Notes: generated by a model from the sequence alone, not told the origin. A stretch of 64,000 bases of DNA from Brevibacillus formosus (GCF_003013405.1 NZ_PXZL01000001.1:434001-498000), one strand, 5' to 3'; shown: positions 1 to 9,336, counted from the first letter of the stretch. Program-made: numbers and translations.

Positions 1-321
1 ACGGGCTTTGGACGGCAGATGAAGCTCACGGAACAGACGAATGATGCCATGACTTTGTACGAAGCGGCCTGCTTTCTGTTTGACCGTCACTGGCAGGAAA
101 CGCCCGTCCGCAGTATCGGGGTCAATCTGGGGCAGCTTGTTCCTGATAACGTGGTGCAACTCAATCTGTTCACGGACAATCACAAGCGGCGTTCGTTGGC
201 ACAAGCCATGGATGATATCCGGACCCGATACGGTCAGGACGCCATCCTGCGCGCCGCCTCTGTGTTGGAAGCGGGACAGGCGAAAGAGCGCGCACGTAAG
301 ATCGGAGGACACTACAAGTGA
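1..321 (+). CDS. UvrX-like Y-family DNA polymerase, C-terminal part
   Basis: This is the 3' end of a gene that begins before the window; the frame is open from base 1. The visible 106 residues match the end of the little-finger region of UvrX/DinB-type translesion polymerases, which copy damaged DNA during the SOS response. The segment with VRSIGVNLGQLVP, followed by QLNLFTD and a terminal MDDIRTRYG stretch, is typical of the Gram-positive UvrX/YqjW branch. The polymerase catalytic residues lie outside the window. The stop overlaps the GTG start of the next gene by 4 nt, and a yolD gene follows, the usual partner of uvrX. The assignment rests on this tail plus context. Confidence 0.8.
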   Translation, partial: TGFGRQMKLTEQTNDAMTLYEAACFLFDRHWQETPVRSIGVNLGQLVPDNVVQLNLFTDNHKRRSLAQAMDDIRTRYGQDAILRAASVLEAGQAKERARKIGGHYK

Positions 322-689
322 CGGAGCCGATGGTGTCTGACGAGCAGGAATTGATACGCCAGTATATTTTATTTGGCATTTTGTTTCGGGCGGTCATGGC
401 CGATCTGGGGCAGATGCGGATTGTGCCGTTGAAGTTTTCTTATCAGATGATGTTCGATGAGCTCTCGCGGTGGGCGGAGCGGCAGCATCACCAGCTGCGC
501 CGCATCTTGCGGCAGCGAGGTTGCACAGTCGTCAGCTCACGACGTCAGGGACATATGTATGTCGTCCACTATCGACAACGCGGGTACGTGCGAGAAGCGA
601 TCTATACGATTGAGGTATTGCGGGCAGAGTGTCAGGAGCTCGTCCATTTGTGGACCCGATATGAACAGCGAGGAGAGAACAAGCAATGA
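318..689 (+). CDS. hypothetical protein between uvrX-like and yolD genes
   Basis: A 123-residue protein starting at GTG 318, overlapping the polymerase gene by 4 nt and the yolD gene by 4 nt, so all three are probably translationally coupled. I do not recognise a named domain. It is basic, mostly helical in appearance, and has no signal peptide or transmembrane segment. The C-terminal half contains alternating beta-like stretches (VVSSRRQGHMYVVHYRQRG) and a final helix. In B. subtilis a small gene also sits next to the UvrX paralogue YqjW (yqzH), so a third accessory factor of the polymerase is possible. That link is inference from position only. Confidence 0.7.
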   Translation: MTEPMVSDEQELIRQYILFGILFRAVMADLGQMRIVPLKFSYQMMFDELSRWAERQHHQLRRILRQRGCTVVSSRRQGHMYVVHYRQRGYVREAIYTIEVLRAECQELVHLWTRYEQRGENKQ

Positions 690-1036
690 GGGAAAAACGC
701 GTGTCCAAAAAGGAAAATGTATTCGTGGCCAGCCGGTTTGTGCTGCCGGAGCATCGGGAAATGTATTTGCGCATCAAGGAAGAAGAGCGCCGCTATGTAC
801 CACCCGAGCTGGATCAGGAGCAGCTCAGCGCCTTGAGCGAGCTGGTATGGCAGGCGTTCCAGACAGAGAGCATCCTGACGCTGACCTATTATGACGGGCG
901 AGAGCCGCGCCGCCTGTCTGCCCACATTATCCATATTGATCAAGCGGCGAGACGCCTCAAGCTTCGGGCAGGCTCTGAGATTCACTGGGTTCCTTTTGCC
1001 CGACTGCTGCATGTGGAGCTGGCAGCGGTTTTCTAG
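686..1036 (+). CDS. YolD-like family protein
   Basis: 116 residues. The C-terminal half has the YolD-like pattern: a helix (SALSELVWQAFQTES), then a beta-rich segment with LTYYDG, a DQAARRLKL strand and a closing WVPFARLLHV, as in the small proteins encoded next to uvrX/dinB genes in Bacillus and SPbeta-type phages. The biochemical role of the family is unknown; it is associated with UV-damage-induced Y-family polymerases. It starts at ATG 686 inside the end of the preceding gene. Family call is firm, function is not. Confidence 0.85.
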   Translation: MREKRVSKKENVFVASRFVLPEHREMYLRIKEEERRYVPPELDQEQLSALSELVWQAFQTESILTLTYYDGREPRRLSAHIIHIDQAARRLKLRAGSEIHWVPFARLLHVELAAVF

Positions 1037-1103
1037 GCGCTCCATACATGAGCCCCTGTCCAGTCGGGAACCCTTTGACAAACATCCAAAGGAGTGTAAC
1101 GAA

Positions 1104-1862
1104 TTGGAAAGGACAGGGAAACTGGTTTTGGCTGCCTTGCTCGCAATGACCTCAGGCTGTACGGTTTCGCAGGAGGATAGGGAACAATCCCAGCTTTCCG
1201 TTCCGCACGCACGCATGCAGCAGGAGAAGACGCCATCCTCTTTAGACACGGAACAGAAAGCGAGACCACCGAAAATGATTCTGGACGTTCCGATCATCAG
1301 CCAGAAACCAGAACTGAAATATGGATGCGAGGTAACGAGCTTGGCGATGTTGCTCCAATATGCGGGTCAAAACGTAGATAAGCAGCTGTTGGCCGAGCAG
1401 GTCAAAAAAGATCCGGAGCCATTGGTACAAATAAACGGTGACATCAAAGAATGGGGAGATCCGAATAAAGGGTTTGTCGGAGACATTACTGGGGCGCGCA
1501 AAGGGTTTGCTGTTTACAACAAGCCATTGGAAGAGTTGCTGCGACGTTATATGGGCGAACGGACGGTCAATTTGACGGGAGGGTCGTATCAGGCTCTCGT
1601 GGATAGTGTTGCAGCCGGGCATCCTGTCGTCATCTGGACTACCGGGGATTTCAGATTGCCTACGGAATGGGAGAGCTGGTACAAGGACGGGAAAAAAGTG
1701 GTCGCTCCTTTTGATGAACATGCGGTTCTTCTGGTCGGATATGACGAAAAATACGCCTATGTCAATGATCCGCTTACCGGAGTCAAACAGCGGCGGGTGC
1801 CCCATACCTCCATGAAAACGAGCTGGGAAGCACTGGGTAAACAGGCCCTCAGCTATCTATAA
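1104..1862 (+). CDS. C39-like peptidase, lipoprotein
   Basis: 252 residues from TTG 1104, preceded by AAAGGAG. The frame is open further upstream, but the ribosome site and the lipoprotein signal (hydrophobic LVLAALLAMTSGC, Cys near residue 20) decide the start. A linker precedes a C39-like peptidase domain. The likely nucleophile is Cys in YGCEVTS, the histidine is in DEHAVLLVGYD, and the following YVNDPLTG supplies Asp/Asn, the order seen in papain-like C39 proteases. It is probably an extracytoplasmic, membrane-anchored cysteine peptidase of unknown substrate. It stands alone, with a terminator downstream. Confidence 0.85.
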   Translation: MERTGKLVLAALLAMTSGCTVSQEDREQSQLSVPHARMQQEKTPSSLDTEQKARPPKMILDVPIISQKPELKYGCEVTSLAMLLQYAGQNVDKQLLAEQVKKDPEPLVQINGDIKEWGDPNKGFVGDITGARKGFAVYNKPLEELLRRYMGERTVNLTGGSYQALVDSVAAGHPVVIWTTGDFRLPTEWESWYKDGKKVVAPFDEHAVLLVGYDEKYAYVNDPLTGVKQRRVPHTSMKTSWEALGKQALSYL

Positions 1863-1953
1863 TGAAAAAAGGGCGCCTTTGAAAAAGGCAAGTCGCAAAA
1901 AACAGCGTGCCATGCTGAAACGGTGTGTGCGAAGAAGATGTGAGATTCCTGAA

Positions 1954-1993
1954 ACGAAAAGCGGTCAAAAACAACCGTTTTTCGTCTTTTTTT
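1954..1993 (+). terminator. intrinsic terminator after the C39-like gene
   Basis: Stem ACGAAAAGCGGT (1954-1965) pairs with ACCGTTTTTCGT (1974-1985) with one G-U pair and is followed by a run of seven T. Confidence 0.75.
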
Positions 1994-2088
1994 GGCTTAC
2001 ACGGATTTTGCCAGAAGGGAGGTTTCCCTGTATTGTTAGATTATCTTTTGAAGCATATATTTGACGGATAGAACAAAGGAGATTTTGC

Positions 2089-2370
2089 ATGCTAGCACAA
2101 GAAATGGGTGTCATATTCACTAAGCACGCCGATCAAATTACTTCCAAGCGTTGGGGAGAATTCATGCAACAATTGGAGGAAAAAGGCCTGTACGTGCTCA
2201 TTGAGACAGACACGATCGGAAGAGTGATGAGTCCATTGGGCGGATTGATGCCCATGCCGTGTAAAAGTGAGACGCTCCATATTGTGACAGCTGATGAGCT
2301 GGAGCAGCGCGGCCTGCCGCTCGGTCACCACATCGTAACCAAAGCGAAAGAAAAAGTAGCCCAATCATAA
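2089..2370 (+). CDS. hypothetical small protein
   Basis: 93 residues starting at ATG 2089 with AAAGGAG upstream. No signal peptide or membrane segment. Short alpha/beta pattern with a Pro/Gly/Met-rich middle (SPLGGLMPMPC) and a lysine-rich end. I do not recognise the family. It is flanked by terminators on both sides (1954-1993 and 2387-2430), so it is probably monocistronic. The good ribosome site and exclusive terminator support a real gene. Confidence 0.65.
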   Translation: MLAQEMGVIFTKHADQITSKRWGEFMQQLEEKGLYVLIETDTIGRVMSPLGGLMPMPCKSETLHIVTADELEQRGLPLGHHIVTKAKEKVAQS

Positions 2371-2386
2371 TCGAAAAAACCAACGC

Positions 2387-2430
2387 AACCTTTCCTGTGG
2401 GAGCTAGTCTCCAAGTGGGAAAGGTTTTTT
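2387..2430 (+). terminator. intrinsic terminator
   Basis: AACCTTTCC (2387-2395) pairs with GGAAAGGTT (2418-2426), followed by T residues. Confidence 0.8.
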
Positions 2431-2549
2431 GTTGTAAAAATACTCCTGCTAGGGGCAAGATCTATCCGGCAATCGGCGGTAGAGGGCAGAAGATCACCTT
2501 ATGATAAGGGGTAGGACAAAAGAAGCAAGCAGGAGAGAGGAGAACAGGA

Positions 2550-4415
2550 ATGACGACAATGGAGAGCAAAGAGGGGATGCAGCCCAAAAAAGGCGTGCGT
2601 CGCTTGCTGGAGATTGCGGATGAGAAGCGCGGATTGCTCGTCATCTCGGCAATATTGTCTTCCTTAAGCGCAATATGCATGCTGGTGCCTTATGCATCCG
2701 TCTACTTCATTTTACGCGAGCTGTTAACGCATGCAGCGTCTCCCGCTATGGCAGACGGGGCATACATGATTCAGTGGGGAGTTATTGCGCTTTTGGGACT
2801 CGTGGGAAGTCTGGTCATGATGTATGCAGGCGGGATGGTGTCTCATATCGCAGCGTTTCGCATTTTATACGGAATGCGGGTCAAATTGGCTTCGCATATC
2901 GGCCGTTTGCCGCTTGGCTGGCTCAACGGAACATCTACCGGTGCCGTCAAAAAAACATTGGAGCAAAATGTGGAAAAGGTCGAGACGTTTGTCGCGCATC
3001 AGCTTCCGGATTTGGTGCATGTAGTCGTGACAACGGTGCTCATGGTCGGCGTGATGTTTTACTTGAACGTCTGGTTGGCGCTGGCCTGCGTCGTGCCGAT
3101 CATACTGGGACTAATCGTGCAGATCATTACCTTTTCCGGGGCGAAAACGAAAGAAAATATCAAGAGGTACTACGATTCGCTAGAACGGATGAACGGATCT
3201 GCGGTCCAGTATGTACGCGGAATGCCAGCGATCAAGGTATTCGGGCAGACGGTTCATTCCTTCCGGCGCTTTTATGCGGATATGATCACCTATCGGGACT
3301 ATTGCGTCAAGCATACGGATGATTTTCAAAACGGATTTTTGGTGTTCAAGGTGATCCTCAGTTCATTTGCGGCCTTCATTCTCCCGGTAGGGGTGTTCAT
3401 GCTGAGTCAAGACCCGCAAAATGTTGCGTTTGCGTCTGTTCTGCTGTTTTTCCTCGTAATGGCGCCTGGTGTATCTGCCCCGATGTTTAAGCTCTTGTTT
3501 TTGACTTCTACCCTGCGTGACATTGGCGAGGGAGTGGAGCGGATGGATCGGATATTGGCAGAGCAGCCCGTTGCCGAACCGCTGAGCTCCCAGCGTCCAC
3601 AGAGCTTTGATGTCGCATTTGAAAACGTCTCTTTTTCTTATGCAGCAGAGGGGAAAACAGGAGGCGAGGCACTTTCTCGCCTATCTTTTTTGGCGAAGCA
3701 CGGGCAGGTGACAGCTCTGGTCGGACCGTCTGGTGCAGGGAAGTCTACGGTAGCAAATCTCATTCCGAGATTTTGGGATGTGTCGGAGGGAGCGATTCGC
3801 ATTGGCCAGGTAGATGTCCGGGAGCTGTCGAGCACCGATTTGATGAACACCGTAGCATTCGTTTTTCAGGATACGTTTTTGTTTTACGACACGGTTTACA
3901 ACAACATTGCTATCGGTTTGCCAGATGCAACGCCAGAGAAGGTCTATGCAGCGGCGAAGGCAGCCCAGTGCCATGAATTTATTCAAAAGCTCCCGCAAGG
4001 CTATGACACCCTGATCGGAGAAGGGGGAGTCTACTTGTCCGGGGGAGAAGAACAGCGTGTGGCGGTCGCACGGGCGATTCTGAAAAACGCACCGATTCTT
4101 GTCCTCGACGAGGCGACTGCCTTTGCTGATCCTGAAAATGAGTATGAGATGCAACTGGCTCTGGCAGAGCTGATGAAGGGCAAAACCGTCATTGTTATCG
4201 CGCATCGTCTGTCAACGATTCGGGATGCAGATCAAATTTTGGTGCTGGAAAAAGGGAAGCTGATCGAACGAGGCAAGCATCAATCATTGGTAGAGGCAAA
4301 TGGGCTATATGCCCGGATGTGGAAGGCTTACACCAATGCGCAGGACTGGCAAATGGGCGAGGGAAAGGGGAGTGTGGATGCAGGTGAGTATGCTGAACAA
4401 TATCACAGCAGGTAA
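2550..4415 (+). CDS. ABC transporter, fused permease/ATPase (subunit 1)
   Basis: 621 residues. The N-terminal half (about residues 30-320) has six hydrophobic segments of a type-IV (exporter-fold) ABC transmembrane domain; the C-terminal half is the ATPase. Walker A is VGPSGAGKST, the signature is LSGGEEQRVAVARA, and Walker B reads ILVLDEATAF with the catalytic Glu. The D-loop is FADPENE instead of the usual SALD. As I recall, that variant occurs in the IrtA/YbtP-Q group of siderophore-linked transporters. It overlaps the second half-transporter by 38 nt, so the two probably form a heterodimer. The substrate cannot be read from sequence. Confidence 0.9.
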   Translation: MTTMESKEGMQPKKGVRRLLEIADEKRGLLVISAILSSLSAICMLVPYASVYFILRELLTHAASPAMADGAYMIQWGVIALLGLVGSLVMMYAGGMVSHIAAFRILYGMRVKLASHIGRLPLGWLNGTSTGAVKKTLEQNVEKVETFVAHQLPDLVHVVVTTVLMVGVMFYLNVWLALACVVPIILGLIVQIITFSGAKTKENIKRYYDSLERMNGSAVQYVRGMPAIKVFGQTVHSFRRFYADMITYRDYCVKHTDDFQNGFLVFKVILSSFAAFILPVGVFMLSQDPQNVAFASVLLFFLVMAPGVSAPMFKLLFLTSTLRDIGEGVERMDRILAEQPVAEPLSSQRPQSFDVAFENVSFSYAAEGKTGGEALSRLSFLAKHGQVTALVGPSGAGKSTVANLIPRFWDVSEGAIRIGQVDVRELSSTDLMNTVAFVFQDTFLFYDTVYNNIAIGLPDATPEKVYAAAKAAQCHEFIQKLPQGYDTLIGEGGVYLSGGEEQRVAVARAILKNAPILVLDEATAFADPENEYEMQLALAELMKGKTVIVIAHRLSTIRDADQILVLEKGKLIERGKHQSLVEANGLYARMWKAYTNAQDWQMGEGKGSVDAGEYAEQYHSR

Positions 4416-6120
4416 ACCAAGGGCGCTAATCAGACCCGTTATTTACACGACACTTGCCAACCTTGCGCAAATAGTGCCGTTTGCCTTGCTCGTGGAGGCT
4501 GCCCGATTGATTTTTGAGCCGTTTGCCCAGCCAGGTGCCCTATTGAACATCGAGCGACTCTGGTGGGTATGCGGATGGATGGCAGTCTCGTTGCTTCTTT
4601 TGTTTCTATGCGAAATTCCAGCGTATCGTACACAGTTTCGCGGTGCCTACAGCACGGCGGCAGAAGGGCGAACCAAGCTCGCAGAGCACCTTCGAAGGCT
4701 GTCACTCGGTTACTTGAACAAAAGAGACCCAGGGGATTTGGCCAATATGATGATGGGAGATTTCACGATGGTGGAGCACGGGATTTCCCATCTCGTACCG
4801 CAAATGCTGGGGGCGATCATCATGCCTGTCATGGCGATCGTAGGTCTTTCTTTCATGGATTGGCGCATGGCGCTGGCCCTGTTTGCTGCGTTCCCTATAG
4901 CGATTCTCTTGGTGCTGATGACATCGGGACTTCAACGCAGGCTCGGAGCGACGCATATGCGGGCAAAAATTGACGCCGCCAATCGCTTCCAGGAATATTT
5001 GAACGGCATTCGCGTCATCAAGGCGTACAATTTGACCGGCGAACGCTTTGTACGGCTGGAGCAATCCTTTCGCGAGTTCATGCGGCAGAGTATACGAATC
5101 GAAGGCCTGCTGGGACCGATTGTGCTCGCCGCCATTGCTTTTATCAGAGCTGGTCTCACCCTTATGGTCATGGTCGGCGTGTATTTGCTCGTAGCGGGTA
5201 GAATAGACCTGATCACGTTTGTCATGTTTCTGCTGGTTGGAACGCGCATCTTTGATCCATTGACTGCTGCACTCGTCAACTATGCGGAATTCCGTTACCA
5301 CGAGCAAGCGGGGGAGCGGATTGTCCAGTTGTTGGCGGAGCCGATCATGACAGGCGAGCAGCAACCGTCTGCGGAAAACGACGTGAAGCTTACAGGCGTC
5401 TCTTTTGGCTATCTCGAAAAGAATGTCCTGAACAACGTGAGCATGCACATGCCAGTCGGTTCATTTACAGCGTTGGTCGGGCCGTCCGGCAGTGGAAAAA
5501 GCACTGTGATGCGGCTGATTGCCAGATTTTATGACCCGTCGCAAGGCACTGTTCTGCTGGGCAATCAACCACTTGTTGACATGGACCCAGAGGCACTCCT
5601 CTCTCGCGTGTCGATGGTGTTTCAGGACGTGTATTTATTCCAGGACACGATTGCAAACAACATTCGCTTCGGAAAAAGGGATGCGACCCAAGCTGAGGTC
5701 GAGGAGGCGGCCAAGCAAGCGTGCTGCCATGATTTTATCATGAAGCTGCCCGATGGCTATGATACGCTCGTAGGAGAAGGGGGAAGCACGCTGTCAGGCG
5801 GCGAGAAACAGCGTATTTCCATTGCCCGAGCGATCTTGAAAAATGCGCCGATCATTCTTTTGGATGAAGCAACAGCCTCACTCGACCCGGAAAACGAGGC
5901 GCAAATTCAGAAAGCGATCGATACGCTTATCGAGGGAAGAACGGTTATTGCCATTGCTCATCGCCTGAAAACCATCCGTAATGCTGACAACATCTACGTG
6001 CTGGAAAATGGCACGGTCGTCGAATCGGGACAACATGATGAGCTTGTGAAGAAAAACGGTTTGTATGCAAGGCTGTGGAAGCTACAACAAGCGACAGGCG
6101 GTTGGAGACTGTCTTCATAA
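4378..6120 (+). CDS. ABC transporter, fused permease/ATPase (subunit 2)
   Basis: 580 residues from ATG 4378, chosen because AGGGGAG lies just upstream; ATG 4390 is an alternative. Six membrane segments are followed by an ATPase with Walker A VGPSGSGKST, signature LSGGEKQRISIARA and Walker B IILLDEATAS followed by a normal SLDPENE D-loop. It begins inside the end of the first ABC gene, so the two are translationally coupled and likely assemble as a heterodimer. A siderophore or peptide substrate is possible, but no linked biosynthesis genes are present. A shared terminator lies downstream. Confidence 0.9.
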   Translation: MQVSMLNNITAGKPRALIRPVIYTTLANLAQIVPFALLVEAARLIFEPFAQPGALLNIERLWWVCGWMAVSLLLLFLCEIPAYRTQFRGAYSTAAEGRTKLAEHLRRLSLGYLNKRDPGDLANMMMGDFTMVEHGISHLVPQMLGAIIMPVMAIVGLSFMDWRMALALFAAFPIAILLVLMTSGLQRRLGATHMRAKIDAANRFQEYLNGIRVIKAYNLTGERFVRLEQSFREFMRQSIRIEGLLGPIVLAAIAFIRAGLTLMVMVGVYLLVAGRIDLITFVMFLLVGTRIFDPLTAALVNYAEFRYHEQAGERIVQLLAEPIMTGEQQPSAENDVKLTGVSFGYLEKNVLNNVSMHMPVGSFTALVGPSGSGKSTVMRLIARFYDPSQGTVLLGNQPLVDMDPEALLSRVSMVFQDVYLFQDTIANNIRFGKRDATQAEVEEAAKQACCHDFIMKLPDGYDTLVGEGGSTLSGGEKQRISIARAILKNAPIILLDEATASLDPENEAQIQKAIDTLIEGRTVIAIAHRLKTIRNADNIYVLENGTVVESGQHDELVKKNGLYARLWKLQQATGGWRLSS

Positions 6121-6129
6121 ATCAGTGCC

Positions 6130-6170
6130 AAAACCCGCTAGGCAAGTCAGCCGAAGCGGGTTTTGTTTTG
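6130..6170. terminator. bidirectional terminator
   Basis: AAAACCCGCT (6130-6139) pairs with AGCGGGTTTT (6155-6164). It carries T runs on both strands and lies between convergent genes. Confidence 0.85.
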
Positions 6171-6184
6171 GGGGCGCTCTTCGT

Positions 6185-7495
6185 TCAGTTGTCTGTTTTT
6201 TTAGCAGCAGGGACGTGACGGAATAGCTTGGTCATGCACACCCACGCGATGAGCGGGCCGATTCCGATACACAGAATCAACCAGTTCAGTGTAAGAGGAG
6301 AGACACTCAAGGATGTTACCAGCAGAAAGATCAGAATCCCCACCAGCCGCCCAACGTCCAGAGAGAACTCTCGGAGCACGACATACTCGACCCGATTGCG
6401 TGCGCTCTCTTCGTTAGTGCCAATCAGATCAAAAATCGTGGAGAGCATAGGCACAGAAAACAGCGGATAAGCGATGGACACGGCAATCCCGAAAATAAGC
6501 AGTGTCGTAAAGCTCACCTGCCAAAAAAATACGAAGAGAATCCCCCACATGATGACAGAACCAGTGAGCATTCCCCACTTCCGATAGCGAGGAGAGAACC
6601 ATTTGGCGATCAGGAAGTAGCTCACAAGTCCGACGGCAGATGTAGTCAACCAGTAATTGCCGAGAGTCATCTCGCTTCTTGTGGAAATGTAGACGAGTAG
6701 ACCGATCACAAAACCGAATACGCCTTCACGCAGTCCTTGACCAGCCAAAGCGCCTGCCGCCCAGCGCCACTGGGGCTCCTCCCGCAAACAACGCAAGGAA
6801 AAGCTCCAGGCATACGTCCCTTCCGATTGGCGCTTTTTCAGAAAAAAGCTGATGAATACGCCGACGACAAATAGCGCAAGAGAGATCCCGAAAATAAGGG
6901 AGTAGCCGTTGTTGCCCGGTAGCCGCGTAATGAGCAACCCCGATATCCATGGAGCGAGCATGCCGCCAAGTGAAGCAAGCAACCCTGCCCAACTGTTGAA
7001 AAGGTCGCGGTTATCAGCATTCGTGATTTCGAAGTATACCACATTAAAGGAAAGCCAGAAAAAACCACTCGCCATACCCTGAACGAGCCCAAGCGGTACG
7101 GCGTAAGAGACAGCTTTGGGACCAGCCAGAAGAACGAGCAAATAAAAAAGGGCAGAAACGGCCATGCCAGCACGCAGGACATTCATTTTGTTCAGACGCT
7201 TCACGTACCAGCCCGCAAGCCAGAAGGTCAGAGCACCCGCGAGATGGGCGGCAAAAGTAAACCAAGCGATCGGTGCAAATTGACTTTTTACCTTCCACAA
7301 ATAAACGTTGACAAACGTGCCAGAAAGGGCGCCGGCGGCAATGAATACAGCGTTGACCAGGAGCAGCAGCTTGGCTTGATTGTCCAGACGACCTGATGGC
7401 TTTTGCTGAGACGGCTCGTGGCGCGACATTTTCAGACCAGGGGACTCCTGAATTTGAAGGAAGGGTGGAAGGCGTTTTTTTGTTTTTTGTTGCAT
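6185..7495 (-). CDS. MFS transporter
   Basis: 436 residues starting at ATG 7495 with GGAGGG upstream. Eleven to twelve hydrophobic segments in two bundles with a basic central loop (FLKKRQSEG) show a major facilitator superfamily permease of the inner membrane. The N-terminal 40 residues are hydrophilic and basic. No substrate-specific signature is recognised. It is divergent from the amidohydrolase gene and convergent with the ABC genes, so it is probably transcribed alone. Confidence 0.88.
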   Translation of the reverse strand: MQQKTKKRLPPFLQIQESPGLKMSRHEPSQQKPSGRLDNQAKLLLLVNAVFIAAGALSGTFVNVYLWKVKSQFAPIAWFTFAAHLAGALTFWLAGWYVKRLNKMNVLRAGMAVSALFYLLVLLAGPKAVSYAVPLGLVQGMASGFFWLSFNVVYFEITNADNRDLFNSWAGLLASLGGMLAPWISGLLITRLPGNNGYSLIFGISLALFVVGVFISFFLKKRQSEGTYAWSFSLRCLREEPQWRWAAGALAGQGLREGVFGFVIGLLVYISTRSEMTLGNYWLTTSAVGLVSYFLIAKWFSPRYRKWGMLTGSVIMWGILFVFFWQVSFTTLLIFGIAVSIAYPLFSVPMLSTIFDLIGTNEESARNRVEYVVLREFSLDVGRLVGILIFLLVTSLSVSPLTLNWLILCIGIGPLIAWVCMTKLFRHVPAAKKTDN

Positions 7496-7715
7496 ACGTT
7501 CCCTCCGCGCAAAAATAGGACATGAACATAACGTGCCCTACCGTTGCCGCTTTCAACAGGGAAGTGGGTAAACACCATGTTTTCCCAAATGGAAAGCGAA
7601 GGTCGCAATTTTTTGAACGTTATTTCATTTCAGGGAGGAAAACGACTAGCAGCAAACAAATTAAGAGAGGATAGGCATACGAAAATACAGAAGCGAACAG
7701 AAAAGAGGTTACGAG
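7496..7715. other. divergent intergenic region
   Basis: 220 bp between the MFS and amidohydrolase genes. It must contain both promoters. I see no convincing sigma-A boxes, hairpin or credible small gene; a 63-codon open frame beginning at 7544 lacks a ribosome site. Confidence 0.5.
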
Positions 7716-9314
7716 ATGGCGACAACTATTTTTAGGAACGGACGCATTTACACAGGAGATTCCAGGCATTTGTTCGTACAAGCGCTGGTCGTTCGAGATG
7801 GAATTGTGCATGACTTGGGCAGCGATACGGACATGCTTCTTCAATACGGAGGCACAGATGCAACGATCATTGATCTGCAAGGATATACCGCTACACCGGG
7901 ATTGATTGACAGCCACCTGCACTTGGGATGGCTCGGTCTCACCTTTTTGCAGCTGGATTTGAGCAAAGCTCGTTCCAAGGACGAGATGCTGGTTCTCTTG
8001 AAAGAAAAAGCGCAAGCCACACCAGAAAATACGTGGATACAGGGCTACGGCTGGGATGAGAATCTGTTCGCGGATGGCGGCGGTATTCCTGCCATCGAAG
8101 AGCTAGATCAAGCTGCACCACATTGCCCGATTCTTCTGGCACGAATATGCGGTCATGCAAATTTGGTAAACAGCAAGGCATTGGAGCTATGCGGCTATCA
8201 TCGTGACATGGAAGTGCCTGCGGGGGGAGTCATTGTACATGATCCTGTGAGCGGAAAGCCAACGGGTATGCTATTAGAAACTGCCTCCAACCTGATTACG
8301 AAGCATATTCCAAGACCTGACTACGATCAGTTGAAGCAAAGCCTGCGCAGCTCGATTCACTATGCAATGGCGCATGGATTGACAGGAGCACATACGGAGG
8401 ATTTGCGTGAATTGGGCGGACTGGCGCAAACGTATCGGCTTTATGATGAGCTCATCAATGGCGAAGAGCTTGCGCTACGCAGCAATTTGCTTGTCTACTA
8501 TCCGCATATGCATGAGCTGTGCGACTTAAACATGACGGCAGGTTATGGCAACGCTCATGTGCAAATCGGTGCGGTGAAAATTTTTGCAGATGGGGCATTA
8601 GGACGCAGGACGGCTTACCTGTCAGCTCCGTACGCTGACGATCCGAGCACGAGCGGTTATCCCGTGCATGAGCAAGACGAGCTGACAGAGCTGGTTCGAC
8701 AAGCACGTGGACTCGGGATGCCCATAGCCGTACACACCATTGGCGACAAAGCACTGGAAATGGTGCTGGACAGCTTGGATCAGTTCCCGGCAGTCGCCTA
8801 TCGGGATCGCCTCATACACACACAAATCTTGCGGCCGGACCTGCTGGACCGCTTGAAGCATCCTCATCGGATCGCAGATATCCAACCGCGTTTTCTCGCA
8901 GGAGACTTCCCATGGGTGATGGATCGAGTAGGACAGGAGCGGATTCAACACTCGTACATCTGGAAGACGATGATGGATCATGGAATCATTTGCGCTGCGG
9001 GCTCGGATACACCGGTAGAACCCATCGATCCTCTGTTGGGGATTCACGCAGCCGTCACGCGCAAAGCACCGGGAGAAACCCACGAAGGATACTTCCCGCA
9101 AGAAAAGCTGACGATGGAGGAAGCGATTCATCTGTTTACATTGGGCAGTGCACAGGTGACGAACGAGGATCATGTCAAAGGCACGTTGTCTCGTGGAAAA
9201 TATGCGGATATGACAGTCTATTCCAAAGACCTGTTTACTATCGATCCAGACGAGCTGCTCTCGACAAAGGTCATGATGACCATCATTGGCGGGAAAGTTT
9301 GCTACACGTCTTGA
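7716..9314 (+). CDS. amidohydrolase, YtcJ-like
   Basis: 532 residues, the normal length of the YtcJ / N-substituted formamide deformylase-like branch of metal-dependent amidohydrolases. Metal-binding motif HLH is in GLIDSHLHLG (about residue 68). The barrel continues with KIFADGALGRRTAYL, then HTIGDKALEMV supplying further histidines, and AGSDTPVEP supplying the late Asp. It is a cytoplasmic hydrolase with unknown amide substrate. The ribosome site before ATG 7716 is weak (AGAGG). A terminator follows at 9337-9384. Confidence 0.9.
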   Translation: MATTIFRNGRIYTGDSRHLFVQALVVRDGIVHDLGSDTDMLLQYGGTDATIIDLQGYTATPGLIDSHLHLGWLGLTFLQLDLSKARSKDEMLVLLKEKAQATPENTWIQGYGWDENLFADGGGIPAIEELDQAAPHCPILLARICGHANLVNSKALELCGYHRDMEVPAGGVIVHDPVSGKPTGMLLETASNLITKHIPRPDYDQLKQSLRSSIHYAMAHGLTGAHTEDLRELGGLAQTYRLYDELINGEELALRSNLLVYYPHMHELCDLNMTAGYGNAHVQIGAVKIFADGALGRRTAYLSAPYADDPSTSGYPVHEQDELTELVRQARGLGMPIAVHTIGDKALEMVLDSLDQFPAVAYRDRLIHTQILRPDLLDRLKHPHRIADIQPRFLAGDFPWVMDRVGQERIQHSYIWKTMMDHGIICAAGSDTPVEPIDPLLGIHAAVTRKAPGETHEGYFPQEKLTMEEAIHLFTLGSAQVTNEDHVKGTLSRGKYADMTVYSKDLFTIDPDELLSTKVMMTIIGGKVCYTS

Positions 9315-9336
9315 AAACATAGCCCGCAAATCAGAG

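Noticed and set aside
1879-2064. 61-codon open frame after the C39-like gene
   Set aside because: It runs through the terminator hairpin and has no ribosome site; composition is not protein-like.
4702-5448. 248-codon frame antisense to the second ABC gene
   Set aside because: A shadow of a gene with clear ABC motifs; it is His/Arg/Gln-rich without any family pattern.
7544-7735. 63-codon frame in the MFS/amidohydrolase gap
   Set aside because: No ribosome site, it overlaps the amidohydrolase start, and there is no recognisable pattern.
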